Notes: generated by a model from the sequence alone, not told the origin. 64,000 bases of DNA from CAVQZA01 sp963718355 (GCA_963718355.1 CAVQZA010000019.1:61930-125929), one strand, 5' to 3'. Counted from the first letter of the stretch, positions 25,297-33,865 are shown. Translations and numbers: made by a program.

Positions 25297-25884
25297 GTGC
25301 GCTTGAACCGAGCGGGGTTCTTCAGGAGTGGCGCCGTCGCAGCCGTGGGCGCGATGGGCGCTGGGCTGTTCATCGAAAGTGCTGCCGCTGCTGGACCGAC
25401 CGACCTCGACCTCGCAGTCGTGCGCCTTGCGATCGCAGCCGAGATCCTCGCGGTCGAGTTCTATACCGAGGCGATCGCGGCCAAGCAGTTTGTGGGCAAT
25501 GACCTCAAGTACCTGAAGCGCGCGCTCTTCAACGAGCAGGAGCATCTGACCGCGCTCTCGGCTGCGTTCACCGCCGCCGGCGCGACACCGTCCACTGCGG
25601 ACGACTTCACGATCACCTTCCCGAAGAACACGTTCGCCTCGCGCAGCTCGATCGCGAAGCAGGGCGTGATCCTCGAGACCGGGTTCCTCGGCGCGTACCT
25701 CGGCGCGGTCGGCGAGCTGAGCATCCCCGACCTGCAGACGACGGCGGCGCGGATCGCCGCGAGCGAGTCGCAGCACCTGAGCGTGTTCTCCCAGATGACC
25801 ATCGACCAGCCGGTCGGTGTCTCGTTCCCGCTGCCGCTCGATCTGGCAACGGCGTCCGCATTCCTCGACCCCTACCTGAGCTGA
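25297..25884 (+). CDS. Ferritin-like domain protein, probably exported
   Basis: 195 residues, GTG at 25297 close behind AGGAGG. After a basic start and hydrophobic segment ending SAAAAG (about 1-32) comes a four-helix ferritin-like bundle: AEILAVEFYTEAI and LFNEQEHLTAL in the first half, IAASESQHLSVF in the second, giving Glu/His metal-ligand spacing like that of the desiccation-related ferritin-like family. It may bind iron or manganese outside the membrane. It ends five bases before modA and so belongs to the molybdate operon. Confidence 0.7.
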   Translation: MRLNRAGFFRSGAVAAVGAMGAGLFIESAAAAGPTDLDLAVVRLAIAAEILAVEFYTEAIAAKQFVGNDLKYLKRALFNEQEHLTALSAAFTAAGATPSTADDFTITFPKNTFASRSSIAKQGVILETGFLGAYLGAVGELSIPDLQTTAARIAASESQHLSVFSQMTIDQPVGVSFPLPLDLATASAFLDPYLS

Positions 25885-25888
25885 GCCA

Positions 25889-26650
25889 ATGAAAAAACGC
25901 ATCGCAATCGCCCTCATCACGTTCCTGGTCGCCGTCTCGGCCGCATACGCGCAACCGCGGCACACCCTCGCCCAGATCAAGGTGCTCGCGGCCGCCTCGC
26001 TGACGAACGTGTTCCCCCAGATCGACAGCACGCCGAAGTACTCGTTCGCCGGCTCCGACGCGCTCGCCGCGCAGATCCGGCTCGGCGCACCCGCAGACGT
26101 CTTCGCCTCGGCGAACATGACGCTGCCGACCTCGCTCTACACCCAGGGCCTCGTCGAGAAGCCCGTCGCCTTCGCGACGAACAAGCTCGTGCTCGTCGTG
26201 CCGAACTCGAACCCGGCGGGGATCAACTCCGTCTTCGACCTGCGGAAGTCCGGGATCAAGCTGCTGGTCGGCACGCCGACAGTCCCCATCGGCTCGTACA
26301 CGCGCACCATCCTCAAAAACCTCGCGCTGACGAGCGTGCTCTCGAATGTCGTCAGCCAGGAGACCGACGTGCGCTCGATCCTGAGCAAGGTCGCGCTCGG
26401 CGAGGCCGACGCGGGTTTCGTCTACATCACCGATGCGAAGACGGTGCCCGGCCAGGTGAAGGTCATCCCGCTGCCGGCCTGGGCGCAGCCACCCGTGCGC
26501 TACGGGATCACCGTGATCAAGTCGACGCAGGATCGCGCCGACGCGGTCGCGTTCATCAACAAGGTGCTCAGCAAGCAGGGCCAGGCGAAGCTCCGCGCCG
26601 CCGGCTTCGGCGCCGTCAAGGGCGGCGCCACCCGCTATCCGGGCAACTGA
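25889..26650 (+). CDS. modA: Molybdate ABC transporter, substrate-binding protein
   Basis: 253 residues. Signal peptide (MKKRIAIALITF... to AYA, about 1-21), then a type II periplasmic binding fold with KVLAAASLTNVF, YSFAGSDALAAQI, GAPADVFASAN, and ATNKLVLVVPNSNP, the standard ModA pattern with Ser and Tyr ligands. It captures molybdate or tungstate outside the cell for ModBC. There is no lipobox; the mature protein may be retained by the ModB partner. Confidence 0.92.
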   Translation: MKKRIAIALITFLVAVSAAYAQPRHTLAQIKVLAAASLTNVFPQIDSTPKYSFAGSDALAAQIRLGAPADVFASANMTLPTSLYTQGLVEKPVAFATNKLVLVVPNSNPAGINSVFDLRKSGIKLLVGTPTVPIGSYTRTILKNLALTSVLSNVVSQETDVRSILSKVALGEADAGFVYITDAKTVPGQVKVIPLPAWAQPPVRYGITVIKSTQDRADAVAFINKVLSKQGQAKLRAAGFGAVKGGATRYPGN

Positions 26651-26651
26651 G

Positions 26652-27485
26652 ATGTGGAGAAAGGCGTGGTTCCCGTTCGGGCTGCTGCTCGCCTCGGTCA
26701 TCTTCGGCGCCTTCCTGCTGCTGCCGCTGATCGCGATCTTCACGAGGGTGCCGCTGCAGACCCTCGTGGCGCAGCTCGGGAACGGCGTCGTCACCGACGC
26801 GCTGATCGTCAGCTTCAAGACGACGCTGATCGCGCAGGCGCTGATCCTCCTCTTCGGGACGCCGACGGCATACCTGCTCGCGACGAAGCGTGAGTTCAGG
26901 GGGCGCGCGTTCGCGATCACGCTCGTCGAGCTGCCGCTCGTGCTGCCGCCCGCGGTCGCCGGGATCGGGCTGCTCGCCGCCTTCGGGCGCGTCGGCCTGC
27001 TCGGCTCGACCCTGCAGACGTTCGGTGTCGAGATCCCGTTCACCCAGACCGCGGTCGTGCTCGCCGTCGCGTTCGTCGCGAGCCCGCTCTACGTGAGGCA
27101 GGCGATCTCGGCGTTCGAAGCCGTCGACCAGTCGTACGTCGACGCCTCTCGGACGCTCGGCGCCAGCCCGGCGCGGACCTTCGCGCGCATCGCGCTCCCG
27201 CTCGCCTCGGGCGGGCTCGCAGCCGGCGCGGCGCTCGCGTTCGCGCGCGGGCTGGGGGAGTTCGGCGCGACGATCATGTTCGCCGGGAGCTTCCAGGGCG
27301 TCACCCAGACGCTGCCGCTGGCGATCTACGCCGAGTTCGAAAACAAGTTCGAGGTCGCGCTTGCGATCGGCGGCCTGCTCGTGATCATCAGCGCGGCGCT
27401 GCTGCTGCTGATGAAGATATGGCTCGGGTGGACATCCTCACGGTCGACATCTCTGTTCCTCTTCGCTCCTTCACGCTCGAAGTAG
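26652..27485 (+). CDS. modB: Molybdate ABC transporter, permease
   Basis: 277 residues, one base after modA. Five to six membrane helices and the EAA loop for ATPase contact, YVDASRTLGASPARTFARIALP, followed by LGEFGATIMFAGS, a ModB signature. The last about 22 residues overlap the start of modC by 67 bp, a long overlap that gives the permease a Ser-rich tail not usual in ModB. Confidence 0.92.
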   Translation: MWRKAWFPFGLLLASVIFGAFLLLPLIAIFTRVPLQTLVAQLGNGVVTDALIVSFKTTLIAQALILLFGTPTAYLLATKREFRGRAFAITLVELPLVLPPAVAGIGLLAAFGRVGLLGSTLQTFGVEIPFTQTAVVLAVAFVASPLYVRQAISAFEAVDQSYVDASRTLGASPARTFARIALPLASGGLAAGAALAFARGLGEFGATIMFAGSFQGVTQTLPLAIYAEFENKFEVALAIGGLLVIISAALLLLMKIWLGWTSSRSTSLFLFAPSRSK

Positions 27486-28436
27486 CGCTCCAGATCGGCG
27501 CCGAGACGGTTGCGCTCGTCGGTCCGTCGGGGGCGGGCAAGTCGACGGTTTTGCGCGCGATCGCGGGGCTGGCGGCGGCGGAGGGAACGATCTCGCTCGG
27601 CGACGAGGAGTGGCTCGGCCTGGCGCCCGAGGATCGCTCGGTGGGGCTCGTGTTCCAGGAGTACGCGCTCTTCCCGCATATGAGCGTCCGCAAGAACGTC
27701 TCCTACGGCGGCAGCGAGCGCGTCGACGAGCTGCTCGAGCGCCTGCACATCGACGCGCTCGCCGACGCGAAGCCCGGGCAGCTCTCCGGCGGCGAGCGCC
27801 AGCGGGTCGCCCTCGCGCGGGCGCTCGCGCGCGATCCGAAGGTGCTGCTGCTCGACGAGCCGCTTTCGGCGCTCGACGCGCACACGAAGGCCGAGGTGCG
27901 CAGCGAGCTGCGCGAGCTGCTCGCGCGAGCTCCGGCTGCCGACGCTGCTCGTGACCCACGACTTCGAGGATGCGGCGGTGCTCGCGCAGCAGGTCGGCGT
28001 GATCGTCGAGGGCAAGCTCGTGCAGCTCGACAAGCCGAGGGCGCTCGTCGCGGCGCCGGCGAGCCCGTTCGTCGCGAGCCTCACGGGCGCGAACCTGCTC
28101 GAGGGCAACGCGCGCCGTCAGGGCGATCTCGCGGAGGTCGTGCTCGACGACGGCGCGACGGTGTACTCCACCGACGCCGGTGCGGGCCGCGTGGGCGTCG
28201 CGATCTATCCGTGGGAGATCACGATCTCGCGCGCCGAGCCGGCCGACTCCGCGCTCAATCACGTCGCAGGGCCGATCACCTCGCTCGTCGCCGTCGACAA
28301 TCGCGTCCGTGTCCAGATCGGCCAGCTCACGGCCGAGACGTCACTCGAGTCGGCCCGCCGCCTCGAGCTCAAGGAAGGGGAGCAGGTCGTCGCGTCGTTC
28401 AAGGCGACCGCGACCCGGCTCCTGCAACTGCCGTAA
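27419..28436 (+). pseudogene. modC: Molybdate ABC transporter ATPase, with one frameshift
   Basis: Together the two frames encode about 339 residues of ModC. Frame one (27419 to about 27925) has Walker A VGPSGAGKST, Q-loop VFQEYALFPHMSV, signature LSGGERQR and Walker B VLLLDEPLSALD. After LRELLA the frame slips; one base must be skipped near 27926, inside GCGCGCGAG, to continue into ELRLPTLLVTHDFEDA and the C-terminal TOBE/Mop domain that senses molybdate (to 28436). Without the shift the protein lacks the H-loop histidine and the regulatory domain. A real mutation, a sequencing error in a GC run, or recoding are all possible. Confidence 0.8.
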
Positions 28437-28457
28437 CCGAACGAAGGGAGCATCGCA

Positions 28458-28661
28458 ATGCAGCTCAGCGCACGCAATCAGCTCAAGGGAACGGTCACGA
28501 GCGTCACCAGCGGCGCAGTGATGGCCGAGGTCGTCGTCGCCGTAGGCGATCAGGAAGTCGTCGCCGCGATCACCCGCACGAGCGCCGAGAACCTCAGCCT
28601 CGCCGCCGGGGACGACGTGACGGTCGTGATCAAGGCGACGGAGGTGATCCTGGCCAAGTAG
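28458..28661 (+). CDS. mop: Molbindin (Mop/TOBE domain) molybdate-binding protein
   Basis: 67 residues, a single Mop domain: MQLSARNQLKGTVTSV, GAVMAEVVV, ITRTSAENLSLAAGDDVTVVIKATEVILAK. Such proteins assemble as hexamers storing molybdate or tungstate in the cytoplasm. SD GAAGGGAG precedes the ATG. It completes the molybdate module. Its last 32 bases overlap the 3' end of the convergent HIT gene. Confidence 0.93.
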   Translation: MQLSARNQLKGTVTSVTSGAVMAEVVVAVGDQEVVAAITRTSAENLSLAAGDDVTVVIKATEVILAK

Positions 28662-29109
28662 CCGCGAGGCGCGCGCGTGTATCGGCAAGCGCTTCGGGAA
28701 TCACGCGGATGTCTGCGAGCACCGGCATGAAGTTCGTGTCGCCGCCCCAGCGCGGGACGATGTGCAGGTGGATGTGGTCGAGCACGCCGGCGCCTGCGGC
28801 GCGCCCGAGGTTCCAGCCGACGTTGTAGCCGTGCGGCGCGGCCGTCTCGGCGAGAACCGAGAGTGCGGTACGGGTGAGCGCGTGCACCTCGAGCGCCTCG
28901 TCGTCGGTGAGGCCGCCGTAGTCGCCGACGTGCCGCATGGGCGCGACCATCAGGTGCCCCGCGGTGTAGGGGAAGCGGTTGAGGAGGACGAAAGCGAGCT
29001 CGCCACGGTGAACGACGAGATCGTTCTCGTTGCAGAACACGCAGCCGTCCTGCTCGTCGGCGCGCTCGATGTACTCGAGGCGCCAGGGCGCCCAGAGGCG
29101 CTCGCCCAA
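28630..29109 (-). CDS. HIT-family nucleotide hydrolase or phosphorylase
   Basis: 159 residues, TTG start with GGAG nearby. Contains CVFC (candidate zinc ligands), LLNRFPYTAGHLMV, and the histidine triad DHIHLHIVPRWGGDTNF with catalytic central histidine. The PRWxGDTNFM ending matches actinobacterial Ap4A phosphorylase-like HIT proteins (Rv2613c group), which cleave diadenosine polyphosphates. It starts three bases after the stop of a small upstream gene. Confidence 0.9.
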   Translation of the reverse strand: MGERLWAPWRLEYIERADEQDGCVFCNENDLVVHRGELAFVLLNRFPYTAGHLMVAPMRHVGDYGGLTDDEALEVHALTRTALSVLAETAAPHGYNVGWNLGRAAGAGVLDHIHLHIVPRWGGDTNFMPVLADIRVIPEALADTRARLAATWPGSPPSP

Positions 29110-29112
29110 GGA

Positions 29113-29334
29113 TCAGCTCCCGTCCGGTGAGCGCCTGTCGAGCCGGTTCTCGAAGCCGCGCCGGAGATCCTCGCCGGTGACGCGCAGCTGGAAGCGCGGG
29201 CGGCGCGGTTCGACCTTGACGATCTTGACGTCGTTGTCGCGCTCGCCGTGCAGGCGGTGATAGCACTCGGCTTCGCCCAGCGGTCGAAGCCGTTCCTTGG
29301 GCCGCCTGGAGCGTCGGAGTAAGCGCATCGGCAC
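29113..29334 (-). CDS. Small conserved-looking basic protein upstream of the HIT gene
   Basis: 73 residues from a GTG at 29334 (or ATG at 29328). Strongly basic N-terminus (RLLRRSRRPKERLRPL), then a beta-type segment ending RFQLRVTGEDLRRGFENRL. No family recognised. It almost touches the HIT gene (three-base gap), which uses a weak TTG start, so translation is probably coupled. Confidence 0.45.
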   Translation of the reverse strand: MPMRLLRRSRRPKERLRPLGEAECYHRLHGERDNDVKIVKVEPRRPRFQLRVTGEDLRRGFENRLDRRSPDGS

Positions 29335-29345
29335 GGCATATCATG

Positions 29346-29368
29346 CTCGCTTGTCGAATGGAAGCGAG
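29346..29368. promoter_or_regulatory. 7-bp inverted repeat upstream of the HIT unit
   Basis: CTCGCTT - 9 nt - AAGCGAG, just upstream of the 29334 start. Could be an operator or a hairpin; no T-run. Confidence 0.3.
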
Positions 29369-29435
29369 AACCAATTTGACACGTCCTGCTGCAGGAGTAA
29401 GCCTCGCGCGGAGGGATTTCTAGAGCGGGGAAGCC

Positions 29436-29611
29436 ATACATTCTGCCGCAAAGCGGGCGACTCGCTGGGTTATTGCGTGTGCACTTGTGCCGGCGTGGGA
29501 TCGGGGGCCCACAGGGGCCCGCCGCCCACCGGTCCAGCTGGGCCGAAGGGCTCGACTGGAGCCACCGGACCGGCGGGGCCTCGAGCCCCCGCCGCTACAG
29601 CCAGCGCTTGA
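29436..29611 (+). pseudogene. Collagen-like protein remnant, two frameshifts
   Basis: Three frames must be joined to read a sensible product: a hydrophobic export-like piece (TRWVIACALVPAW), then GIGGPQGPA, then GPAGPKGSTGATGPAGPR, i.e. Gly-X-Y triplets, ending in TGA at 29609. No start codon with a ribosome site is found. This looks like the decayed end of a secreted collagen-like protein. Its last codons overlap the stop of corA on the other strand. The remaining bases from 29369 hold only a TTGACA (29376) without a partner. Confidence 0.5.
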
Positions 29612-30596
29612 GGCGGAAGAACGCGACCATCCCGACGACGGCGGTGACCATCACGGCGACGATCACCCAGAACGCCGCTGCCGTGTCGAAGCCGGGGAAC
29701 GTCACGTTCATACCGAAGATCCCGGAGATCAGGGTCAGTGGCAGCAAGACGACGCTGAAGATCGTTAGGACGCGCAACACGTCGTTCTGGCGGTGCGCCA
29801 GCACCGACTCGTTCGTGCCCTCGAGCGCCTCGACGACCTCCTTGTAGTTGTCGAGGAGATCCCAGATCCGCTCGGCCGAGTCGACGATGTCGTCGAAGTA
29901 CAGCTCGAGCGCCTCGGGCAGGAACCGCTCGGTGTGCCGCTCGAGCAGGCGCAGCGTGGCGCGCTCGGGCTTGATGATCTTGCGGTAGGAGATGATCTCC
30001 TGCTTCACGTTCGAGATGTCGCGGACGACGTCCTCGGCGTGGCCCTCGAACATCTCGTCCTCGATCGAGTCGAGCTTGTGGCCGATCTTGTCGAGGATCG
30101 GGAAGCAGTAGTCGAAGAGGTCGTCGAGCACCTCGTACAGGAGCCGCCCGGACCCCTTCGTGAAGAGCTCGTCCCGGAGCGCCGGGTCGTCCCAGCAGCG
30201 GCGGAACAGCCGCGTCACGGGCAGCAGCTCGACGTTCGACAGAGTGATCAGGAAATCGGGCCCGAGGAAGACGTCGAGCTCGGCGGCGTTGAGCCGCTGG
30301 ATCGTCTTGTCGTAGACCGGAAAGTGGAGCACGACGAAGAGGTACTCCGGGTAGTCGTCGACCTTCGGCCGCTGGCGCTTCGAGAGCACGTCCTCGAGGT
30401 CGAGCGGATGCCAGCCGAAGCGCTGCGCGAGCCGCGCGGCCTCCTCGGAAGTGGGCGTGTCGAGATGGACCCAGGTGAGCCCGGCTGCGTCGAGCTCAGC
30501 GAGCCGAGGCTGAGGCCGAGCGGCGCCCTCGACAGGCCGCTGCCGCTGCGAGCGCTTGATGCGAGGCAGGCTGGGCATCGGTACTGAGGGGGTCAT
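29595..30596 (-). CDS. corA: CorA-type magnesium/cobalt transporter
   Basis: 333 residues. A long cytoplasmic alpha/beta domain with the extended helix (about 170-270) leads to two C-terminal membrane helices; the signature GMN is present in SGIFGMNV between them, forming the channel entrance. The basic C-terminal end RLKRWL is also typical. It carries Mg2+ (or Co2+/Ni2+) into the cell. ATG at 30596; a second ATG six codons in is also possible. Confidence 0.93.
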   Translation of the reverse strand: MTPSVPMPSLPRIKRSQRQRPVEGAARPQPRLAELDAAGLTWVHLDTPTSEEAARLAQRFGWHPLDLEDVLSKRQRPKVDDYPEYLFVVLHFPVYDKTIQRLNAAELDVFLGPDFLITLSNVELLPVTRLFRRCWDDPALRDELFTKGSGRLLYEVLDDLFDYCFPILDKIGHKLDSIEDEMFEGHAEDVVRDISNVKQEIISYRKIIKPERATLRLLERHTERFLPEALELYFDDIVDSAERIWDLLDNYKEVVEALEGTNESVLAHRQNDVLRVLTIFSVVLLPLTLISGIFGMNVTFPGFDTAAAFWVIVAVMVTAVVGMVAFFRLKRWL

Positions 30597-30708
30597 CCAG
30601 GATCGGCGTCAACATGCGGCTCATTCTAGCCGCTCGTGCCTGCACGGGGGCCATAGTTGGCCGCTTCAGCCGTGACCGCGTACTCTGCAGGCTGGAGATG
30701 AGGTTGCC

Positions 30709-31863
30709 GTGGCCGCAACGCGTTATCTGATCGTCGGCGGCGGTATGACGGGCGACGCCGCCGCCAAGGGCATCCGCGCACAGGATCCCGACGCCTCGAT
30801 CCGCCTGGTCGGCGGTGAGCGGCAGGCGCCGTATGCGAGGCCCCCGCTCACAAAGGGTCTCTGGCTCGGCCAGGCCGAGGAGGAGATCTGGCGCCACACC
30901 GAGGACGTCGACGTCGACCTGCTCCTCGGCCGCCGGATCACGGAGCTCGACCTCGACGAACGGCGGGCGGTGGATGACACCGGCGAGACCCATGAGTGGG
31001 ATCGACTGCTGCTCGCGACCGGCGGCCGGCCTCGCACGCTTCCCGACTCCGAAGGCGTCGTCTACTACAGGACGCTCGACGACTATCACGGACTTCGCGC
31101 GGCGACCGAGGAAGGCTCGCGGATCGTGGTGATCGGCGGCGGCTTCATCGGCGCTGAGCTGGCGGCCGGGCTCAGAGCCAACGGCTGCCTCGTGACGATG
31201 GTCTTCCCCGACGCCGGCATCGCTTCTCGAATCCTTCCGGCCGCGCTCTCCGGTTTCGTGACCGAGTACTACCGCGAGCACGGCGTCGAGGTGCTGACCG
31301 ACGAGACCGTGGTCTCAGCCGGCTCGAGCGCGGTCACGATGGAGTCGGGCCGTGTACTCGAGGCCGACGTCGTCGTCGCGGGGCTCGGGATCGAGCCGAA
31401 CACGGAGCTCGCAACGGACGCGGGACTCACGGTCGACGACGGGATCGTCGTCGACGAGTTCGGCCGGGTCGACGGCCGGGTCGACGTCTTCGCGGCCGGT
31501 GACGTCGCCAACTTTCCCGCGCTTGCGCTCGGTCGCAAGATGCGGGTGGAGCACGAGGATCACGCCAAGACGCACGGGAAGATCGTCGGAGGGAACATGG
31601 CGGGAGCGGACATGCCCTACGACCATCTGCCGTTCTTCTACTCGGACATGTTCGATCTCGGCTACGAGGCCGTGGGCGAAGTCGATTCGCGTCTCGTCAC
31701 CGTGGAGCGGTGGGACGTCCCGAACCGGGAGGGGATCGTCGCCTATGTCGACGACGCGGGCCTGCCGCGCGGGTTCCTGTTCTGGAACGTGCGGGGCAAG
31801 GTCGAGACTGGACGGGAGCTGATCCGGGCCGCCGAGCCTCTCGACTCGCTGGCGGATCTCTAG
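30709..31863 (+). CDS. FAD-dependent NAD(P)-linked oxidoreductase (AIF/ferredoxin-reductase-like)
   Basis: 384 residues, GTG start with GGAGATGAGG upstream. FAD-binding dinucleotide fold at the N-terminus (YLIVGGGMTGDAAAKGI), substrate motif APYARPPLTKGLW, NAD fold IVVIGGGFIGAELAAGL (about 140-156), and FAD contact VFAAGDVANF (about 262). The C-terminal 100 residues follow the apoptosis-inducing-factor-like domain (DHLPFFYSDMFDLGYEAVG). Such enzymes pass electrons from NAD(P)H to ferredoxin, rubredoxin or quinones; no partner gene is adjacent. Confidence 0.87.
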   Translation: MAATRYLIVGGGMTGDAAAKGIRAQDPDASIRLVGGERQAPYARPPLTKGLWLGQAEEEIWRHTEDVDVDLLLGRRITELDLDERRAVDDTGETHEWDRLLLATGGRPRTLPDSEGVVYYRTLDDYHGLRAATEEGSRIVVIGGGFIGAELAAGLRANGCLVTMVFPDAGIASRILPAALSGFVTEYYREHGVEVLTDETVVSAGSSAVTMESGRVLEADVVVAGLGIEPNTELATDAGLTVDDGIVVDEFGRVDGRVDVFAAGDVANFPALALGRKMRVEHEDHAKTHGKIVGGNMAGADMPYDHLPFFYSDMFDLGYEAVGEVDSRLVTVERWDVPNREGIVAYVDDAGLPRGFLFWNVRGKVETGRELIRAAEPLDSLADL

Positions 31864-31871
31864 GGGGTCGC

Positions 31872-32372
31872 GTGGTCGGCTTCCTCGTTGCGCTGGCTCT
31901 CGCTCCGTGGCTCCACCCGCTCGCGTTCCAGCTGCTTCCCGGGTGGCACACGGGCGCAAGCGGCAACACGCGCTCGGCCTACATCGGCCCGGGCACGCAC
32001 CTTGCCGTGCCGGAGGAGTCGACGGCCTGGATCGCGAGGAACGTTCGCTATCGGGACGAAGCGACCGCCGATCCTCCGAACAAGACTCTTGCGCACTTGC
32101 CGAGCAACGGCGTGATCGTGTGGGCCGTCATCTTCGACCCGGCCGCGAAGGGGGAGAAGCCGATCCGCCTCGACCTCGCGAAAGCGAAGCACTTCGCGTG
32201 CTGCGAGGCGGAATCCGTCTTGGGTGGTGAGTACGAGCTCACGGGCGCCGGCCCCGGTCGCGGCTACTCCGCGATCGTGCGCGTCTACTTCGGATCGCGG
32301 CCGACGCCCGCCCTTCGCGCCGAGGCGCAGCGCGCCCTCGATCAGCTGGAGTTGCCTACGATCTCTCGATGA
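31872..32372 (+). CDS. Exported or membrane-anchored protein of unknown function
   Basis: 166 residues, GTG start eight bases after the oxidoreductase stop with AGGGGG before it. A single hydrophobic N-terminal segment (FLVALALAPWL) suggests a signal or anchor; the rest is soluble with two adjacent cysteines (ACCEAES). Family not recognised. Its 3' end contains a TACGAT box for the next gene and overlaps its start by four bases. Confidence 0.55.
   Translation: MVGFLVALALAPWLHPLAFQLLPGWHTGASGNTRSAYIGPGTHLAVPEESTAWIARNVRYRDEATADPPNKTLAHLPSNGVIVWAVIFDPAAKGEKPIRLDLAKAKHFACCEAESVLGGEYELTGAGPGRGYSAIVRVYFGSRPTPALRAEAQRALDQLELPTISR
32357..32362 (+). promoter_or_regulatory. -10 box (TACGAT) for the OLD-like gene
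   Basis: TACGAT with exactly 6 nt to the ATG at 32369, inside the end of the preceding gene. Confidence 0.4.
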
Positions 32373-33865
32373 GGCTGGCGGCGCTCCGGGTCGAGGGATA
32401 CAGCGGGATCCGCTCCGCCTCGCTCACGCTCGAGCCCGACATCACGGCCGTGGTCGGCGAGAACGACTCGGGCAAGCGTCGGCTCATCGAGGCCCTCGAC
32501 GCGGTGCTCGGCGGCGAGCCGGATCGCGGAGCGCCTCAGCTCGGGCCCGGCGTGCAGGTCGAGCTCGACTTCGTGGAGGGCGAGAGCTTGCACACGCTCA
32601 TGGCGGGCGACGGGAAGTGGGCGCTCGATGGCGACTCCAACCCGGAGCTCCTGAGCCGGCTCCGGCGGATGAACCCGGTGATCTCGCTCCGTCGCGCTAC
32701 CTGGGCGCGGACCAACGAGCGGGCACGGTCGGCGCCTGCCGAGCTGCTGGAGCTCGTCGAGCGGGTCGTGAGCAGCGCCAGGGAGCTCCTCGACGGGACG
32801 GCGGCCGATCCCGACCGGGAGCTCGAGCTCGGCTTCGCCGCAGCCAAGCAGGTGATCGAGCGGGCAGAGCAGTACCTCGACCCGCAGCGCTCCGCGGTGC
32901 ACCCGGTCGTGGCCGAGGTGATGGGCGGCTTGCCCACCGGCACGGGATCGGTCCTGCCTGAGTGGTCGGGCACGAGCGCCGAGCGCATCGGCGTCCTGTA
33001 CGTGGTCGCAGGTCTACTCAGGGAGATCGACCGGCCGTTCGAGTCGGGCGCCGAGCCGATCCTCGTCGTCGAGTCGCTCGAGGCCTACATGCACGTGACG
33101 ACACTCGCTGCGGCGATGCGTCTGCTCGGACGCGTGCGGTGGCAGCGGATCCTCACGACCGAGTCGACCGATCTCCTCGGCGAGATCCCGCTGCGAAACG
33201 TGCGGCGGCTCGTCCGCCACGAGGACGTCGTCTACGAGTCGCGGATCGATCCCGGCTCGCTCTCGCAGACCGACCTGCGCCGGATCACCTACCACCTGCG
33301 CGCGCGCCGCGGCCAGGCGATGTTCGCGCGGTGCTGGCTGCTCGTCGAGGGCGAGTCGGAGGCCTGGCTGGTGCCGGAGCTGGCGCGGCTCCTCGGCTAC
33401 GAGCTGGCGCAGGAGGGGATCGCGATCGTCGAGTTCGCGCAGGCGGGGCTCGCGCCGGCGATCCGCACCGCCGACGGCCTCGGGATCGAGTGGCACGTGC
33501 TCACCGACGGCGACGAGGCGGGCAGGATCTATCGCGGGACGGCCGAGGAGCACGCAGGCGCCGACCCGCTCGGCGACCGTGTCACCGCGCTGCGCGAGCC
33601 CGACCTCGAGCTCTTCCTCTGGCACCACGGCTATGCGGCGGTCTACAAGCGCGTCGCGAAGGTCGGCAAGCTGAGCGCCGCGATGCCGCCGAGGCGGATC
33701 ATCCGCCGAGCGATCGAGAACGCGTCGAAGCCGATGCTGGCCCTCGAGGTCCTGAGCGCGATCGCCGAGCGAGGCGAAGAAGGGGTGCCGGTGCCGTTGC
33801 GAGGCCTCGTCGAGACCTGCGTGATGCTGGCCCGCGAAGCCCCGGCTCGCCGCGCAGCCCGCTGA
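32369..33865 (+). CDS. OLD-like protein: ABC-type ATPase domain with degenerate P-loop plus Toprim domain
   Basis: 498 residues. The N-terminal half has the RecF/OLD layout (LRVEGYSGIRSASLTLEPDITAVVGENDSGK), and ILVVESLEAYMH where the family has the Walker B EEPEAHLHP. The Walker A lysine is followed by Arg (GKR, residues 35-37) instead of Ser/Thr, and the Walker B catalytic Glu position is Ser. The C-terminal Toprim domain looks intact: LLVEGESEAWLVPELA (Glu about 329) and DGDEAG (about 379). OLD proteins are ATP-regulated nucleases, several acting in phage defence (some with GajB- or RT-type partners); none is adjacent. This resembles the YbjD/DUF2813 group, possibly a nuclease with a non-hydrolysing ATPase. 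Confidence 0.75.
   Translation: MRLAALRVEGYSGIRSASLTLEPDITAVVGENDSGKRRLIEALDAVLGGEPDRGAPQLGPGVQVELDFVEGESLHTLMAGDGKWALDGDSNPELLSRLRRMNPVISLRRATWARTNERARSAPAELLELVERVVSSARELLDGTAADPDRELELGFAAAKQVIERAEQYLDPQRSAVHPVVAEVMGGLPTGTGSVLPEWSGTSAERIGVLYVVAGLLREIDRPFESGAEPILVVESLEAYMHVTTLAAAMRLLGRVRWQRILTTESTDLLGEIPLRNVRRLVRHEDVVYESRIDPGSLSQTDLRRITYHLRARRGQAMFARCWLLVEGESEAWLVPELARLLGYELAQEGIAIVEFAQAGLAPAIRTADGLGIEWHVLTDGDEAGRIYRGTAEEHAGADPLGDRVTALREPDLELFLWHHGYAAVYKRVAKVGKLSAAMPPRRIIRRAIENASKPMLALEVLSAIAERGEEGVPVPLRGLVETCVMLAREAPARRAAR

Noticed and set aside
27951..28436. Separate gene for the modC C-terminal part
   Set aside because: It begins in the middle of the ATPase (LVTHDFED) and has no ribosome binding site; it is the second half of a frameshifted modC.
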